64,000 nucleotides of DNA from Candidatus Korobacter versatilis (GTDB lineage Bacteria > Acidobacteriota > Terriglobia > Terriglobales > Acidobacteriaceae), in NCBI GenBank assembly GCA_016185395.1, contig JACPNR010000010.1, forward strand, positions 62,001 to 126,000, in the 5' to 3' direction. This document shows positions 24,549 to 33,423 of this stretch, one piece after another (positions within the stretch are counted from its first letter, which is position 1; each line of letters starts with the position of its first letter). The notes beneath the pieces are model-generated. The model ran no database searches. It saw only the letters and a list, made by a program, of their open reading frames with translations, and was not told where the DNA came from. A program made the position numbers and the translations under genes.

Positions 24549-25319
24549 CTAGATCTCGAACTCCAGCTTCAGGCCGTCGTGGGCCAGGCGGACGTGCGGC
24601 GGCAGCCCGGCGTTCGTCTCTTCGTGCGGCAGGTCGTGCGAGATGTGCGTGAAGAAGGCGCGCTTCGGCGCCAGCTCTTCCACCAGCTTCAGCGAATTCT
24701 CGACCGTCGAGTGTGTGGGGTGCGGCTTGTGGCGGAGCGCGTCGAGGAACAGGATGTCGAGTCCGCGGAGCTGCGGCTTGCTCGCGGCGGGGATGTCGCT
24801 GAAGTCGGTGAGGTAGGCGGCGTTGCCGAAGCGGAAGCCGTGGATCTCGTCGTCACCGTGCATCACGCGGACCGGCTCGATGCGCGCGCCGAAGAGATCG
24901 AACGCATCGTCGATATGGTTGAGCACGACCTGCGCCTTGCTCGCGTAGGTGTTCGCCTCGTCGAAGATATAGCCGAAGGTCTCGCGCAGGGAGCGCGCGG
25001 CGTGCGCGTCGGCATAGAGCGGCAGGCGGCCGGGATGACGAAAGCTGAGCGGGCGCAGGTCGTCGAGCCCGAGGATGTGGTCGGCGTGGCCGTGGGTGTA
25101 GAGCACAGCGTCGAGCTTGCGGATGCCGGCGCGGATGGCTTGCTCGCGGAAGTCGGGCGTGGTGTCGATGAGCACGTGCCGGTCGGCAAATTCGAGCAGC
25201 ACGGAGGGACGCAGCCGGCGATCGCGCGCGTCGTCGGAACGGCAGACGGCGCAGTCGCAGCCGATGGTGGGCACACCCATCGAGGTGCCGCTGCCGAGCA
25301 CGGTGAGAGTCGCTTTCAT
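24549..25319 (-). CDS. MBL-fold metallohydrolase (PhnP-like phosphodiesterase)
   Basis: A 256-residue metallo-beta-lactamase fold protein. LTVLGSGTSMGVP is followed by CDCAVCRSDD, a Cys cluster typical of PhnP-type cyclic phosphodiesterases. The metal motif is YTHGHADHILGLDDLR, with further ligands in VMHGDDE and THISHDLPHEE. The family hydrolyses cyclic ribose phosphates or related phosphodiesters. Its ATG overlaps the stop of the DUF1844 gene (ATGA), and ribF follows three bases on, so it is co-transcribed. The physiological substrate is unknown. Confidence 0.88.
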   Translation of the reverse strand: MKATLTVLGSGTSMGVPTIGCDCAVCRSDDARDRRLRPSVLLEFADRHVLIDTTPDFREQAIRAGIRKLDAVLYTHGHADHILGLDDLRPLSFRHPGRLPLYADAHAARSLRETFGYIFDEANTYASKAQVVLNHIDDAFDLFGARIEPVRVMHGDDEIHGFRFGNAAYLTDFSDIPAASKPQLRGLDILFLDALRHKPHPTHSTVENSLKLVEELAPKRAFFTHISHDLPHEETNAGLPPHVRLAHDGLKLEFEI

Positions 25320-25972
25320 TTAATGCGCGTGGGTCCGGGGCCGCTGGGGATGCCGGGGCCGCTGCTCGGTATCTGCACCGACGGCGGATTGTTGATGGCG
25401 TTCATCACCTCGAGCCACGCCATGCGCAGCTCGTAGAGCGCCTGCTGCAGCATGTTCTTCTCCGCGTCGGTGAGATTGCCTTTCGTCTTTTCCTGGAGCA
25501 GCGCGATGGTGTCGATGGTCTGGCGCGCGCCCATGATGTCCACGCGCGGCTGCTGCCCTTCGGGCGCGGCCATGCCGAGTTGCAACAGCGCCGTCATGTA
25601 GAGCGACGCGGTGAAGCGCTCGAACGTCATCTCGAAGTTGCCCATCTCGCGCCCGCCCAGCTTTTCCTTGAGCTGCGCGTCGAGCTTGCGATTGGACTCT
25701 TCGTAGGCCGACTTTTGCGTCGCGGCCTCTTCGTCCGTCGGCGGCGGAGGCATGTCGGGATTTTCGGCGTGTTCGCCGGACGCTCCCGGCGTTGCAGCCG
25801 CTGCTTCTGCCGCGGACGGCACGAGACGAGCGGAGGCATTCTCGGATGGCGGCGGCGCCGCTGCGGGCGCGGGTTCTTCCCGCTCCGGTGGCGCGTCAGG
25901 ACGGATGTCGCCCTCGGCGGTGAACTTGCGGCGATCGCTGACGACGAAGTCGGATTGCTTTTCCTTAGCCAT
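25316..25972 (-). CDS. DUF1844 domain protein
   Basis: A 218-residue protein. The first about 115 residues are a low-complexity Pro/Ala/Glu-rich region. The C-terminal part (about 120-200) is the DUF1844 domain: FTASLYMTALLQLGM, then ARQTIDTIALLQEKTKGNLT and an amphipathic helix ELRMAWLEVMN. The function of DUF1844 is unknown to me. It lies between ygfZ and an MBL hydrolase, and its stop overlaps the next ATG. No signal peptide or membrane segment is seen. Confidence 0.85.
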   Translation of the reverse strand: MAKEKQSDFVVSDRRKFTAEGDIRPDAPPEREEPAPAAAPPPSENASARLVPSAAEAAAATPGASGEHAENPDMPPPPTDEEAATQKSAYEESNRKLDAQLKEKLGGREMGNFEMTFERFTASLYMTALLQLGMAAPEGQQPRVDIMGARQTIDTIALLQEKTKGNLTDAEKNMLQQALYELRMAWLEVMNAINNPPSVQIPSSGPGIPSGPGPTRIK

Positions 25973-25981
25973 GGTTCTCCA

Positions 25982-27037
25982 TTATCGATGCGTTCGATCT
26001 TGTGCAAACGGAAGGCTGCTCACGCGCGCCTGCGCGCCCTCCGCTTCGACCTCGCTGCCGGGCTTGCCCGCTTCGCGCCGGATGTATCCGAGCGCGAGCG
26101 TGCAGTGGTTGCCGTTGGGCAACTGCGCCACGCTGGTGAGCAGGCCCACGTCCTTGCCTGCCGCGGTGATTTTCGCGCCTGGTTGGGGCGCGCCTTCGGT
26201 GAACTCGAACCCCGCGAGCGAGCGATGGACGGCGCCGCGCGCGTGAATGCGCTCCACGATCTCCTGTCCGAGATAGCAGCCCTTGTTGAAGTTCAGCGCG
26301 CGCTCCTGCGCGGTCTCTTGCGGCAGGTCTTTTTCGCGGATGTCCACACCGAAGCGGGGAATGCCATCGGCGACCCGTGCTAGTTCAAGCGCTTCGTAGC
26401 CGACCGGAGTGGCGCCGGCAGCGACGAGGGAGTTCCAAAGTGCCTCGGCGTTCGCCGGTGCGAGCCAGACCTCGAAACTGTTGGGCGTGTCTTTGCGGAT
26501 GACGGTCGTGCCCACGCCTTGCCAATCTGTGTCGGCGGTCGCGAGCGGCTCAGCGGGGATGTTGAGCTCGAGTTGCTTCAGGAGGCCGGCTGCTTCGGGT
26601 CCAGCAAGGCCGATCGCGGTCAGCTTGCCGCTCGCGTCTGAGACCTCGACCTCGTCCATGATGATGTACTTGTCGAACAACTGCAGCACCGTGTGGGACT
26701 GGGAGACGTCGGTGTCGACCATCAGCGCTTCGCCGCGGTTGTAGATGTACATGTCGGCGAGGATGTGTCCCTGGGCATTGAGCAGGAAGTTGTAGGTGCC
26801 GCGGCCGACTTGCAGATCGCGGATGTTGTTCGTGACCATGCCGTTCATCCAGCGGACGCGGTCGTTGCCGCTGACGACGAGCTGCGCGCGGCGTCCCAGA
26901 TCGTAGACGCCGCCGCCTGAGCGCAGCGCGGCGAACTCTTTCGCCACACCGCCGAAGGACGCAGCCGTTTCCGTACCGCCGAACTCGCCCAAGCGGGCGC
27001 CGGCGGCAACGAGCGCGGGATGGAGTGGTGTCTGCAT
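25982..27037 (-). CDS. ygfZ: YgfZ/GcvT-like folate-binding protein (Fe-S cluster repair)
   Basis: A 351-residue protein related to the T-protein of glycine cleavage. The signature KGCYLGQE, with the conserved redox Cys, is at about residue 253-260. The N-terminal region has GVYDLGRRAQLVVSGNDRVRW and the folate-fold segment MVTNNIRDL. YgfZ helps maintain certain iron-sulfur enzymes in a folate-dependent way. It is the first gene of the run leading to ribF. A TATAAT box lies 26 bases upstream on the minus strand (27064-27069). Confidence 0.9.
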   Translation of the reverse strand: MQTPLHPALVAAGARLGEFGGTETAASFGGVAKEFAALRSGGGVYDLGRRAQLVVSGNDRVRWMNGMVTNNIRDLQVGRGTYNFLLNAQGHILADMYIYNRGEALMVDTDVSQSHTVLQLFDKYIIMDEVEVSDASGKLTAIGLAGPEAAGLLKQLELNIPAEPLATADTDWQGVGTTVIRKDTPNSFEVWLAPANAEALWNSLVAAGATPVGYEALELARVADGIPRFGVDIREKDLPQETAQERALNFNKGCYLGQEIVERIHARGAVHRSLAGFEFTEGAPQPGAKITAAGKDVGLLTSVAQLPNGNHCTLALGYIRREAGKPGSEVEAEGAQARVSSLPFAQDRTHR

Positions 27038-27063
27038 GGCCGGTGCGGTGTTCCCAACCGTTG

Positions 27064-27069
27064 ATTATA
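27064..27069 (-). promoter_or_regulatory. TATAAT box upstream of the ygfZ operon
   Basis: A perfect TATAAT on the minus strand lies 26 bases before the ygfZ start, so a short leader of about 19 bases is expected. A plus-strand TATCAT at 27107-27112 is a candidate for the divergent gene. Confidence 0.45.
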
Positions 27070-27156
27070 GCTGTGCGGTGTGGCTTGGCCGGGCGCGGCG
27101 GACGGGCTATCATCGCCAGTCACCGAACGCCAGTCTCACAAGACTCCGGAGGAAGC

Positions 27157-27672
27157 ATGAGAGCTTCTCGTCTTTTCGTCGTCACGCTCTGCCTCGCCGC
27201 CGCGGCCTCGCTCACGGCACAAGAGATGCATCCCAAGCCGATCCCGAACGCCGCGTTCGAACGCCTCGCGACGCTCGCCGGACCATGGAACGGAACGTAT
27301 GTCGGCCCGGAGGGCAGTTTCACCGGTAAGGCGAGCTTCAAGGTCGTCTCCGGCGGCTCGGCCATCATGCTGAGCATGGACGAAGGCAGCGCCGGCGAGA
27401 TGATCACGATGTTCCACCCGGATGGCGGCAAGCAGCTCATGGCCACGCATTACTGCGCCGGGCAGAACCAGCCGCGGATGAAGCTGACTGCATTGGCGGA
27501 CCCGAACGTGCTTGTCTTCGATTTCGTGGATGGAACCAACGTGGGCGGCGAGCACATGAACAAGCTGGTCATCACCATCGTGGACGCCGACCATCACGTG
27601 GAAGAGTGGACGTCTGAGAACAACGGCAAGCTCACGACGGCGAAGTTCGACTACAAGCGGGCGAAGAGCTAG
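27157..27672 (+). CDS. Secreted conserved protein, DUF1579-like beta fold
   Basis: A 171-residue protein with a signal peptide (MRASRLFVVTLCLAAAASLTAQ). The mature part looks like a small beta-barrel: LATLAGPWNGTYVGPEG, GGSAIMLSMDEG, MFHPDGGKQLMATHY. The LxGxWxG opening followed by repeated strands resembles lipocalin-like and DUF1579 families. A strong GGAGGAAG precedes the ATG. No catalytic residues can be named; it is probably periplasmic. The next gene starts on the last base of its stop codon. Confidence 0.75.
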   Translation: MRASRLFVVTLCLAAAASLTAQEMHPKPIPNAAFERLATLAGPWNGTYVGPEGSFTGKASFKVVSGGSAIMLSMDEGSAGEMITMFHPDGGKQLMATHYCAGQNQPRMKLTALADPNVLVFDFVDGTNVGGEHMNKLVITIVDADHHVEEWTSENNGKLTTAKFDYKRAKS

Positions 27673-28751
27673 TGGGGAGAGCGGCGGAGCAAGGCAAGAA
27701 GCGCATCGCGGTCGTGCCCGGCGACGGTATCGGCAAGGAAGTGATCGCCGCCGCGCTGGAGGTGCTGCGCGCTTCGGACGCGCCGCTCGCGTTCACGGAG
27801 TTCGACTGGGGCGCGGACCGCTATCTGAAAGACGGCACCACGCTGCCGGGCTATGCGGATGAATCCGGCTTCCGCACGCTGGAGAGGGATTTCGCTGCCG
27901 TCTTTGTGGGGGCCCTCGGCGATCCGCGCGTGCCATCGAACGTCCACGCGAAAGAGATCCTGCTGGGTATGCGCTTCAAGATGGACCTCTATGCGAACGT
28001 GCGTCCGGTGAAGTGTCTGGATGAATCGCTCAACCCGCTGAAGCACGCCAAGGCGGGGGAGATCGATTTCGTCATCGTGCGCGAAAACACCGAAGGCCTG
28101 TACGTCGATCGCGGCAGCCACACCGGTGAGGGAACGCCGCAGGAGATGGCCATCCAGGAAGACGTGAACACGCGCAAGGGCGTGGAGCGCGTGGTCCGCT
28201 ACGCGTTTGAACTGGCGGTCCGACACGGACGCAAGAAAGTCCTGATGACGGACAAGTCGAACGTGATGACCATCGCGCATGGCCTGTGGCAGCGGGTGTT
28301 CAAATCGGTCGCGGCGGAGTTCCCGCAGGTCACCGCCTCGCACATGTACGTGGACGCGCTCTGCATGCAGATGGTACGCGACCCGAAGCAGTTCGACGTG
28401 ATCGTGACCAACAACATGTTCGGCGACATCATCACCGACCTGGGAGCGGCGCTCCAGGGCGGACTGGGGATGGCGGCGAGCGCGAACGTGCACCCGGGGA
28501 AGACGTCGATGTTCGAGCCGGTGCACGGGTCGGCGCCGCCGCTGGCGGGCAAGGACCAGGCGAACCCCATCGGCGCCATCGCGACGGCCGCCATGATGCT
28601 CGCTCACCTCGGCCTGGCCAAAGAGTCAGAGAAGATTGACCGCGCCATCCTGGAAGCGGTGCGGCAGAAGAAGACGACTGCAGACGTGGGCGGAGCGCTG
28701 GGCACGAAAGCCAGCGCGGCGTTCATCGCCGAGCAGGTCGCGCGCGACTAA
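27672..28751 (+). CDS. Isocitrate/isopropylmalate dehydrogenase family protein
   Basis: A 359-residue NAD(P)-dependent beta-decarboxylating dehydrogenase. Motifs: PGDGIGKEVIAAALEVL at the N-terminus, substrate-site region MRFKMDLYANVRPVK, VRENTEGLYVDRGS, the Lys/Asn segment KVLMTDKSNVM and the metal-binding TNNMFGDIITDLGAAL, then HGSAPPLAGKDQANPIG. Substrate could be 3-isopropylmalate, homoisocitrate-like acids or tartrate; no leuC/leuD lies nearby to decide. It starts at GTG, overlapping the upstream stop by one base. Confidence 0.85.
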   Translation: MGRAAEQGKKRIAVVPGDGIGKEVIAAALEVLRASDAPLAFTEFDWGADRYLKDGTTLPGYADESGFRTLERDFAAVFVGALGDPRVPSNVHAKEILLGMRFKMDLYANVRPVKCLDESLNPLKHAKAGEIDFVIVRENTEGLYVDRGSHTGEGTPQEMAIQEDVNTRKGVERVVRYAFELAVRHGRKKVLMTDKSNVMTIAHGLWQRVFKSVAAEFPQVTASHMYVDALCMQMVRDPKQFDVIVTNNMFGDIITDLGAALQGGLGMAASANVHPGKTSMFEPVHGSAPPLAGKDQANPIGAIATAAMMLAHLGLAKESEKIDRAILEAVRQKKTTADVGGALGTKASAAFIAEQVARD

Positions 28752-28782
28752 GAATTCATTTTGAAATGCGAAGAGGATGCCG

Positions 28783-30753
28783 ATGAAGACGACGAAACTT
28801 CTGCTTGGAGTCCTGCTGCTGGCGTTGTGCGCGCCCGCTTTTTCGCAGACGGCCGCGCCCACCGCGCAGCCGCAGGCGGCGGCGACGCTCAAGCCCTACG
28901 ACAACCTGGTGGTCGAGAACGTGCCGCCCATCCCGATGAGCGTTGTGGAAGACGTGGCGCGCTATACCGAGTACCGCACGGCGGGCTTCCGCAGCTGGCA
29001 TCCGACGAAGCGCGAGCTGCTCATCGGCACGCGCTTTGCCGACGTTCCGCAGGTGCATCGCGTGGCCACGCCGGGCGGCGCGCGCGCGCAGCTCACCTTT
29101 TATCCGGACCGCGTTGGCGGGGGCACTTACGAGCCACGGCGCGGGAGCTACTTCGTGTTCTCCAAGGACAAGAGTGGCGACGAGTTCTTCCAGTTCTATC
29201 GCTACGACGTGGCGACCGGCAACGTAACGTTGCTGAGCGATGGCAAATCGCGCAACACCGGATTCCAGTTCTCTACCGATGGCAACCGCGCCGTCTACGG
29301 TTCTACGCGGCGCAATAACGACGATGTGGACCTCTACGTCATCGATCCCAAGGACCCGAAGTCGGACCGCATGCTCGCAGAGCTCAAGGGCGGCGGATGG
29401 GGCGCGCTCGACTGGTCGGAGGACGACAAGAAGATCGCGGTGCTGGAAGAGATCTCCGCCAACGAGAGTTACATCTGGCTGGTGGATGCGGCGACCGGGC
29501 AGAAGGAGATGGTCACGCCGAAGGCTGCGGAGAAGATCTACTACGGCGGTGCGATCTTCTCGAAGGACGGCAAGGGCCTGTACGTCACCACCGACAAGGA
29601 GGGCGAGTTCCAGCGCCTGGCGTACGTGGACCTCGCGACGAAGAAGCACACTTATCTGACGTCGCGCATCCCTTGGGACGCGCAGTCGTTCGACCTGAGT
29701 CGCGACGGCAAGACGATTGCTTTTGTTACCAACGAGAACGGTATCGGCAAGCTGCACCTGCTGGACGTGGCGAGCGGAAAAGAGAAGGCAGTGCCGCCGC
29801 TGCCTTCCGGGACCATTGGTTCGGCAACGTGGCACGAGAACAACGTGGACCTCGCGTTCGACATGGACAGCGCGCAGTCTCCGAACGATGTCTATTCGCT
29901 CAACGTGCGCACTGGGAAAGTGGACCGCTGGACCACGAGCGAGACTGGTGGCGTGCTGACCACCGACTTGCAGGAACCGGAGCTGATGAAGTGGAAGAGC
30001 TTCGACGGCATGGAGATATCCGGCTTCCTCTACAAGCCGGCGGCGAAGTTCACGGGGAAGCGCCCGGTGATGATCAACATCCACGGCGGGCCGGAAGGGC
30101 AGAGCACGCCCGGCTTCCTCGGCCGCAGCAACTACTACCTGAAGGAGCTTGGCGTCGCCATCCTTTATCCCAACGTGCGGGGCTCGAGCGGATATGGCAA
30201 GACGTTTCTCGCGATGGACAACGGCTTCAACCGCGAGAAGAGCTACTGGGACATCGGCGCGCTGCTTGACTACATCAAGACGCGTCCTGACCTCGATAGC
30301 GAGCGCGTGTTCATCATCGGCGGCAGCTATGGCGGGTTCATGTCGCTGCAGGTCTCCACGCACTACAGCGACAAGATCTGCTGCTCGGTGGACATCGTCG
30401 GCATTTCAAACCTGGTGACGTTCCTCGAGAACACTTCTGGATACCGCCGCGACCTGCGGCGCGTGGAGTATGGCGACGAGCGCGACCCGAAGATGCGCGC
30501 CTTCATGGAGCGGATCGCGGCGGTGAACAACGCGGACAAGATCAAGAAGCCCACCTTCGTGGTGCAGGGCTTCAACGACCCGCGCGTGCCGCGCACCGAA
30601 GCCATGCAGATGGTGCAGAAGATCCGCTCCAGCGGGACGCCGGTGTGGTTCCTCATGGCCAGCGACGAAGGCCACGGCTTCGCCAAGAAAAAGAATGCCG
30701 ACTACCTGTTCTATTCGACGGTCATGTTCATGAAGGAGTTCCTGCTGAAATAG
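28783..30753 (+). CDS. Secreted S9 family prolyl oligopeptidase-like peptidase
   Basis: A 656-residue protein with a signal peptide (MKTTKLLLGVLLLALCAPAF). Residues 60-410 form a WD/Tol-like beta-propeller with repeated VDLYVIDP and SDG-like strands. The catalytic alpha/beta hydrolase domain follows: nucleophile Ser in GGSYGGFMS (about 515), Asp in GFNDPRVPRTEA and His in SDEGHGFAKK. The family cleaves short peptides. ATG 28783 has AAGAGG six bases upstream; ATG 28777 is too close to it. It ends with an intrinsic terminator. Confidence 0.9.
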   Translation: MKTTKLLLGVLLLALCAPAFSQTAAPTAQPQAAATLKPYDNLVVENVPPIPMSVVEDVARYTEYRTAGFRSWHPTKRELLIGTRFADVPQVHRVATPGGARAQLTFYPDRVGGGTYEPRRGSYFVFSKDKSGDEFFQFYRYDVATGNVTLLSDGKSRNTGFQFSTDGNRAVYGSTRRNNDDVDLYVIDPKDPKSDRMLAELKGGGWGALDWSEDDKKIAVLEEISANESYIWLVDAATGQKEMVTPKAAEKIYYGGAIFSKDGKGLYVTTDKEGEFQRLAYVDLATKKHTYLTSRIPWDAQSFDLSRDGKTIAFVTNENGIGKLHLLDVASGKEKAVPPLPSGTIGSATWHENNVDLAFDMDSAQSPNDVYSLNVRTGKVDRWTTSETGGVLTTDLQEPELMKWKSFDGMEISGFLYKPAAKFTGKRPVMINIHGGPEGQSTPGFLGRSNYYLKELGVAILYPNVRGSSGYGKTFLAMDNGFNREKSYWDIGALLDYIKTRPDLDSERVFIIGGSYGGFMSLQVSTHYSDKICCSVDIVGISNLVTFLENTSGYRRDLRRVEYGDERDPKMRAFMERIAAVNNADKIKKPTFVVQGFNDPRVPRTEAMQMVQKIRSSGTPVWFLMASDEGHGFAKKKNADYLFYSTVMFMKEFLLK

Positions 30754-30774
30754 TTCGAAGTGGCGGCACGGAAG

Positions 30775-30800
30775 GCGGGCGGCAACGCCCGCTTTCTTTT
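30775..30800 (+). terminator. Intrinsic terminator after the S9 peptidase
   Basis: GCGGGC and GCCCGC form a stem around GGCAAC, followed by TTTCTTTT. It lies 22 bases after the stop. Confidence 0.8.
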
Positions 30801-30858
30801 GTCGCAAAGGGTAGCAACTGCTGCGTTCTGATCATGGAGAGGACCGTCTAACCGTCCA

Positions 30859-32442
30859 ATGTCCCTTATGCGCAAGCTTCGCTGGGTCACGCTTCTCGCT
30901 GTCCTTCTCTACGTCCCGCCGGCGGCATTCCCGCAGCAGCAGCCCGCGCCTCCCCCCGCGGTGGACACGCCGGGTGCGAACCCCGCACCGCCGCAGGCGC
31001 CCGGCAAAAAGAAGAAGAACGAGCACAAGATATCCGAGAAAGAAGCCAAGGCGCTCTTCGCGGAGGTCGACGAGATCCTGAAGTTCGTCTCGAAGGACAC
31101 CGGCCTCGAGATCAAGCATCCGGTAAAGCGGGAGCTGGCCAGCCGCGAGCAGGTGCGCAAGTACGTCGCCAGCAAGAGCAAGGACGACGAAGACACCAAG
31201 AAGCTGGCGCGCACCGGTATCGTGCTCAAGAAGATCGGCCTGTTGCCGCGCGATTTCGATCTCGAAGCGTATCTCTCCGACCTGCTCGAAGAGCAGGTGG
31301 CCGGCTACTACGACTCCAAGACCAAAACCGTCTACCTGCTCGACTGGATCGACGCCGACTCGCAGAAGCCGGTGCTCGCCCACGAACTGACGCACGCGCT
31401 GCAGGACCAGAACTACGATCTCGAAAAATTCCTCCGCAAGGGCATCAAGCAAGAGGACCAGTCGAAATCGCTGAAGGCGCACGAGGAGATCGAGGTCCAC
31501 GTAGACGAGCCGGGCACGGCGCGGCAGGCCATCATCGAAGGACAGGCGATGGTGGTGCTCATTGATTACATCCTCGCGCCGAGCGGGCACACCGTCGCCG
31601 ATTCGCCCATGATCGGGGAGATGATCAAGATGAACGCGCAGCGGCAGAACGACGAGTATCCGCTGATGGCGAAAGCGCCGCTCTACCTGCGCGACTCGCT
31701 GATGTTTCCTTACACCTACGGCATGGACTTCGTGGAGGCCATGCTGCACCGCGGCGGACGGCAGCTCGCCTTCGCCGGCGTGCTCGGCAAGCCTCCGCGC
31801 AACACGCGCGAAGTGATGGAACCGAAAGCCTACGCGATGGACGAGCGCCTCGGACCGCTCGTTCTTCCCGACATGCACAAGCTGCTGGGCAAGGAGTACG
31901 AGCCGTATGACGTGGGGAACGTGGGCGAGTTCGACGTCCACGGGCTGCTGAAACAGTTTGCCGGCGAGAAGGCCGCGGACAAACTTTCTCCGCGGTGGCG
32001 TGGTGGCGCGTACTACGCGGCGGAGCGCACGAGCGGCCTGGCGGGGAAGACCGACTGTGCCGCCAAGCGCAGCGACGCGAAGGTGCTCGAAGCACAACGA
32101 GTCGCATGCCTGGCGATGCTCATCGAAACGCGCTGGGATTCGCCGGAAGCGGCCACGCAGTTCGCGCAGCGCTATGCGAGCCTGCTGCTGGTGAAGTACA
32201 GGTTCGCGCAGAACCTGTCCGACGAGAGCGCGCAGCCGGAGAAGAGTGACCGCGCCCGCACGCGCTGCTTCGAGTGCGCCGGTGGCGAGCGCTTCCGCAC
32301 CGACGAAGGCCTGGTCATCATCCAGCAACAAGGCGACCTTGTCATCGCGCTCGAGACCTTCGACGACGAGACGACAGGGAAGCTGCAGGCGGCAGCAGCC
32401 CTGGGTGCTCGTCCGCCGTCCGCGGTCCACAGTCCACAGTAA
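30859..32442 (+). CDS. Secreted HExxH zinc metallopeptidase-like protein
   Basis: A 527-residue protein with a signal peptide ending near FPQQQ and a Pro/Lys linker. The zinc motif is HELTHALQDQ (HELTH at 175-179), and EGQAMVVLI about 50 residues later can supply the third ligand, as in gluzincins. The segment EEQVAGYYDSKTKTVYLLD just before it is typical of related uncharacterised bacterial proteins. No other domain is recognised. The last six residues, AVHSPQ, and the stop are encoded by a GTCCAC-family repeat, so the original C-terminus may have been replaced. A second ATG at 30868 is an alternative start. Confidence 0.75.
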   Translation: MSLMRKLRWVTLLAVLLYVPPAAFPQQQPAPPPAVDTPGANPAPPQAPGKKKKNEHKISEKEAKALFAEVDEILKFVSKDTGLEIKHPVKRELASREQVRKYVASKSKDDEDTKKLARTGIVLKKIGLLPRDFDLEAYLSDLLEEQVAGYYDSKTKTVYLLDWIDADSQKPVLAHELTHALQDQNYDLEKFLRKGIKQEDQSKSLKAHEEIEVHVDEPGTARQAIIEGQAMVVLIDYILAPSGHTVADSPMIGEMIKMNAQRQNDEYPLMAKAPLYLRDSLMFPYTYGMDFVEAMLHRGGRQLAFAGVLGKPPRNTREVMEPKAYAMDERLGPLVLPDMHKLLGKEYEPYDVGNVGEFDVHGLLKQFAGEKAADKLSPRWRGGAYYAAERTSGLAGKTDCAAKRSDAKVLEAQRVACLAMLIETRWDSPEAATQFAQRYASLLLVKYRFAQNLSDESAQPEKSDRARTRCFECAGGERFRTDEGLVIIQQQGDLVIALETFDDETTGKLQAAAALGARPPSAVHSPQ

Positions 32443-32495
32443 AAGCTGGCATGCCTCGGCCACCGTGGACTGTTCACTGTCCCCTGTGGGCTGCC
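32419..32495. repeat. GTCCAC-family interspersed repeat with inverted arms
   Basis: GGTCCACAGTCCACAGT on the left and CCGTGGACTGTTCACTGT on the right form a partly paired inverted repeat. The left arm supplies the end of the HExxH protease gene. Confidence 0.65.
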
Positions 32496-32498
32496 TTG

Positions 32499-32504
32499 TA
32501 TAAT
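32499..32504 (+). promoter_or_regulatory. TATAAT box upstream of mtnP
   Basis: A perfect TATAAT lies 38 bases before the mtnP ATG, directly after the GTCCAC repeat. The preceding bases (TTG directly abutting the box) match those before the korA box. No clear -35 hexamer. Confidence 0.5.
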
Positions 32505-32542
32505 TCCGCGTTCGCACTTGCACGCAAGAACGCGGAGTCACT

Positions 32543-33421
32543 ATGCGCGAAGCAGAGATCGGCATCATCGGCGGTAGCGGCCTCTACCAGATGCCGGGAT
32601 TGACCAGCCTGGTGGAGAAGACGGTGGTCACGCCGTGGGGAAAGCCCTCCGACGCGTACCACCTGGGCACACTCGAGGGCCGGCGCGTCGCGTTCCTGTC
32701 GCGCCACGGGCGCGGCCACCGCTTCATGCCGAGTGAGCTGAACTACCGGGCCAACATCTACGGCTTCAAGTCGCTGGGCGTGGACCGCATCCTCTCGATC
32801 TCCGCCGTGGGCTCGCTCAAGGAAGAGCACAAGCCGCTCGAGTTTGTGATTCCGGACCAATTCATCGACCGCACGCGGCATCGCACGGACACGTTCTTCG
32901 GCGAAGGCGTGGTAGTCCACGTGGCGTTCGCGGACCCCACTTGCGCGGAGATCTCGAAGATCGCGCAGGCGGCCGGGCAGAAGGCGAACGTCAAGGCGAA
33001 GTTGGGCGGGACGTATGTGTGCATGGAAGGCCCCCAGTTCTCCACGCGCGCCGAGTCGAACCTGTATCGCTCGTGGGGAGCGGACGTCATCGGCATGACG
33101 AACCTGCAGGAGGCCAAGCTGGCGCGCGAAGCGGAGCTTTGCTACTCCACCGTCGCGATGGTGACCGATTACGATTGCTGGCACGATTCGCACGAGTCGG
33201 TGACGGTGGACCAGATCGTCGCCAACCTGCTTAAGAACGCGGAGAACGCCTGCGCGCTGGTGAAGCACGCCGTGGCTGCGATGCCGAAGCAGCGCTCGTG
33301 CAAGTGCGGCGCTGCGCTGGCCAACGCTATTCTCACCGACAAGGCGAAGATCCCCGCGGAAGTGAAGCAGCGGCTGCATCTGCTGATCGGCAAGTACGTG
33401 GGCGAAAAGGCGGGAGCGTAA
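32543..33421 (+). CDS. mtnP: S-methyl-5'-thioadenosine phosphorylase
   Basis: A 292-residue purine nucleoside phosphorylase of the MTAP family. IGIIGGSGLYQMPGL opens the protein; FLSRHGRGHRFMPSELNYRANIYGFK, DRTRHRTDTFFG and CMEGPQFSTRAES are family signatures, and GMTNLQEAKLAREAE carries base-contacting residues. It splits methylthioadenosine to adenine and methylthioribose-1-phosphate. A PfkB kinase gene begins two bases after the stop. No mtnA is present in the window. Confidence 0.94.
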   Translation: MREAEIGIIGGSGLYQMPGLTSLVEKTVVTPWGKPSDAYHLGTLEGRRVAFLSRHGRGHRFMPSELNYRANIYGFKSLGVDRILSISAVGSLKEEHKPLEFVIPDQFIDRTRHRTDTFFGEGVVVHVAFADPTCAEISKIAQAAGQKANVKAKLGGTYVCMEGPQFSTRAESNLYRSWGADVIGMTNLQEAKLAREAELCYSTVAMVTDYDCWHDSHESVTVDQIVANLLKNAENACALVKHAVAAMPKQRSCKCGAALANAILTDKAKIPAEVKQRLHLLIGKYVGEKAGA

Positions 33422-33423
33422 GG

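Noticed and set aside
32443..32542. SAM-type riboswitch before mtnP
   Set aside because: The gap is mostly filled by the GTCCAC repeat and a TATAAT box; no riboswitch core was recognised.
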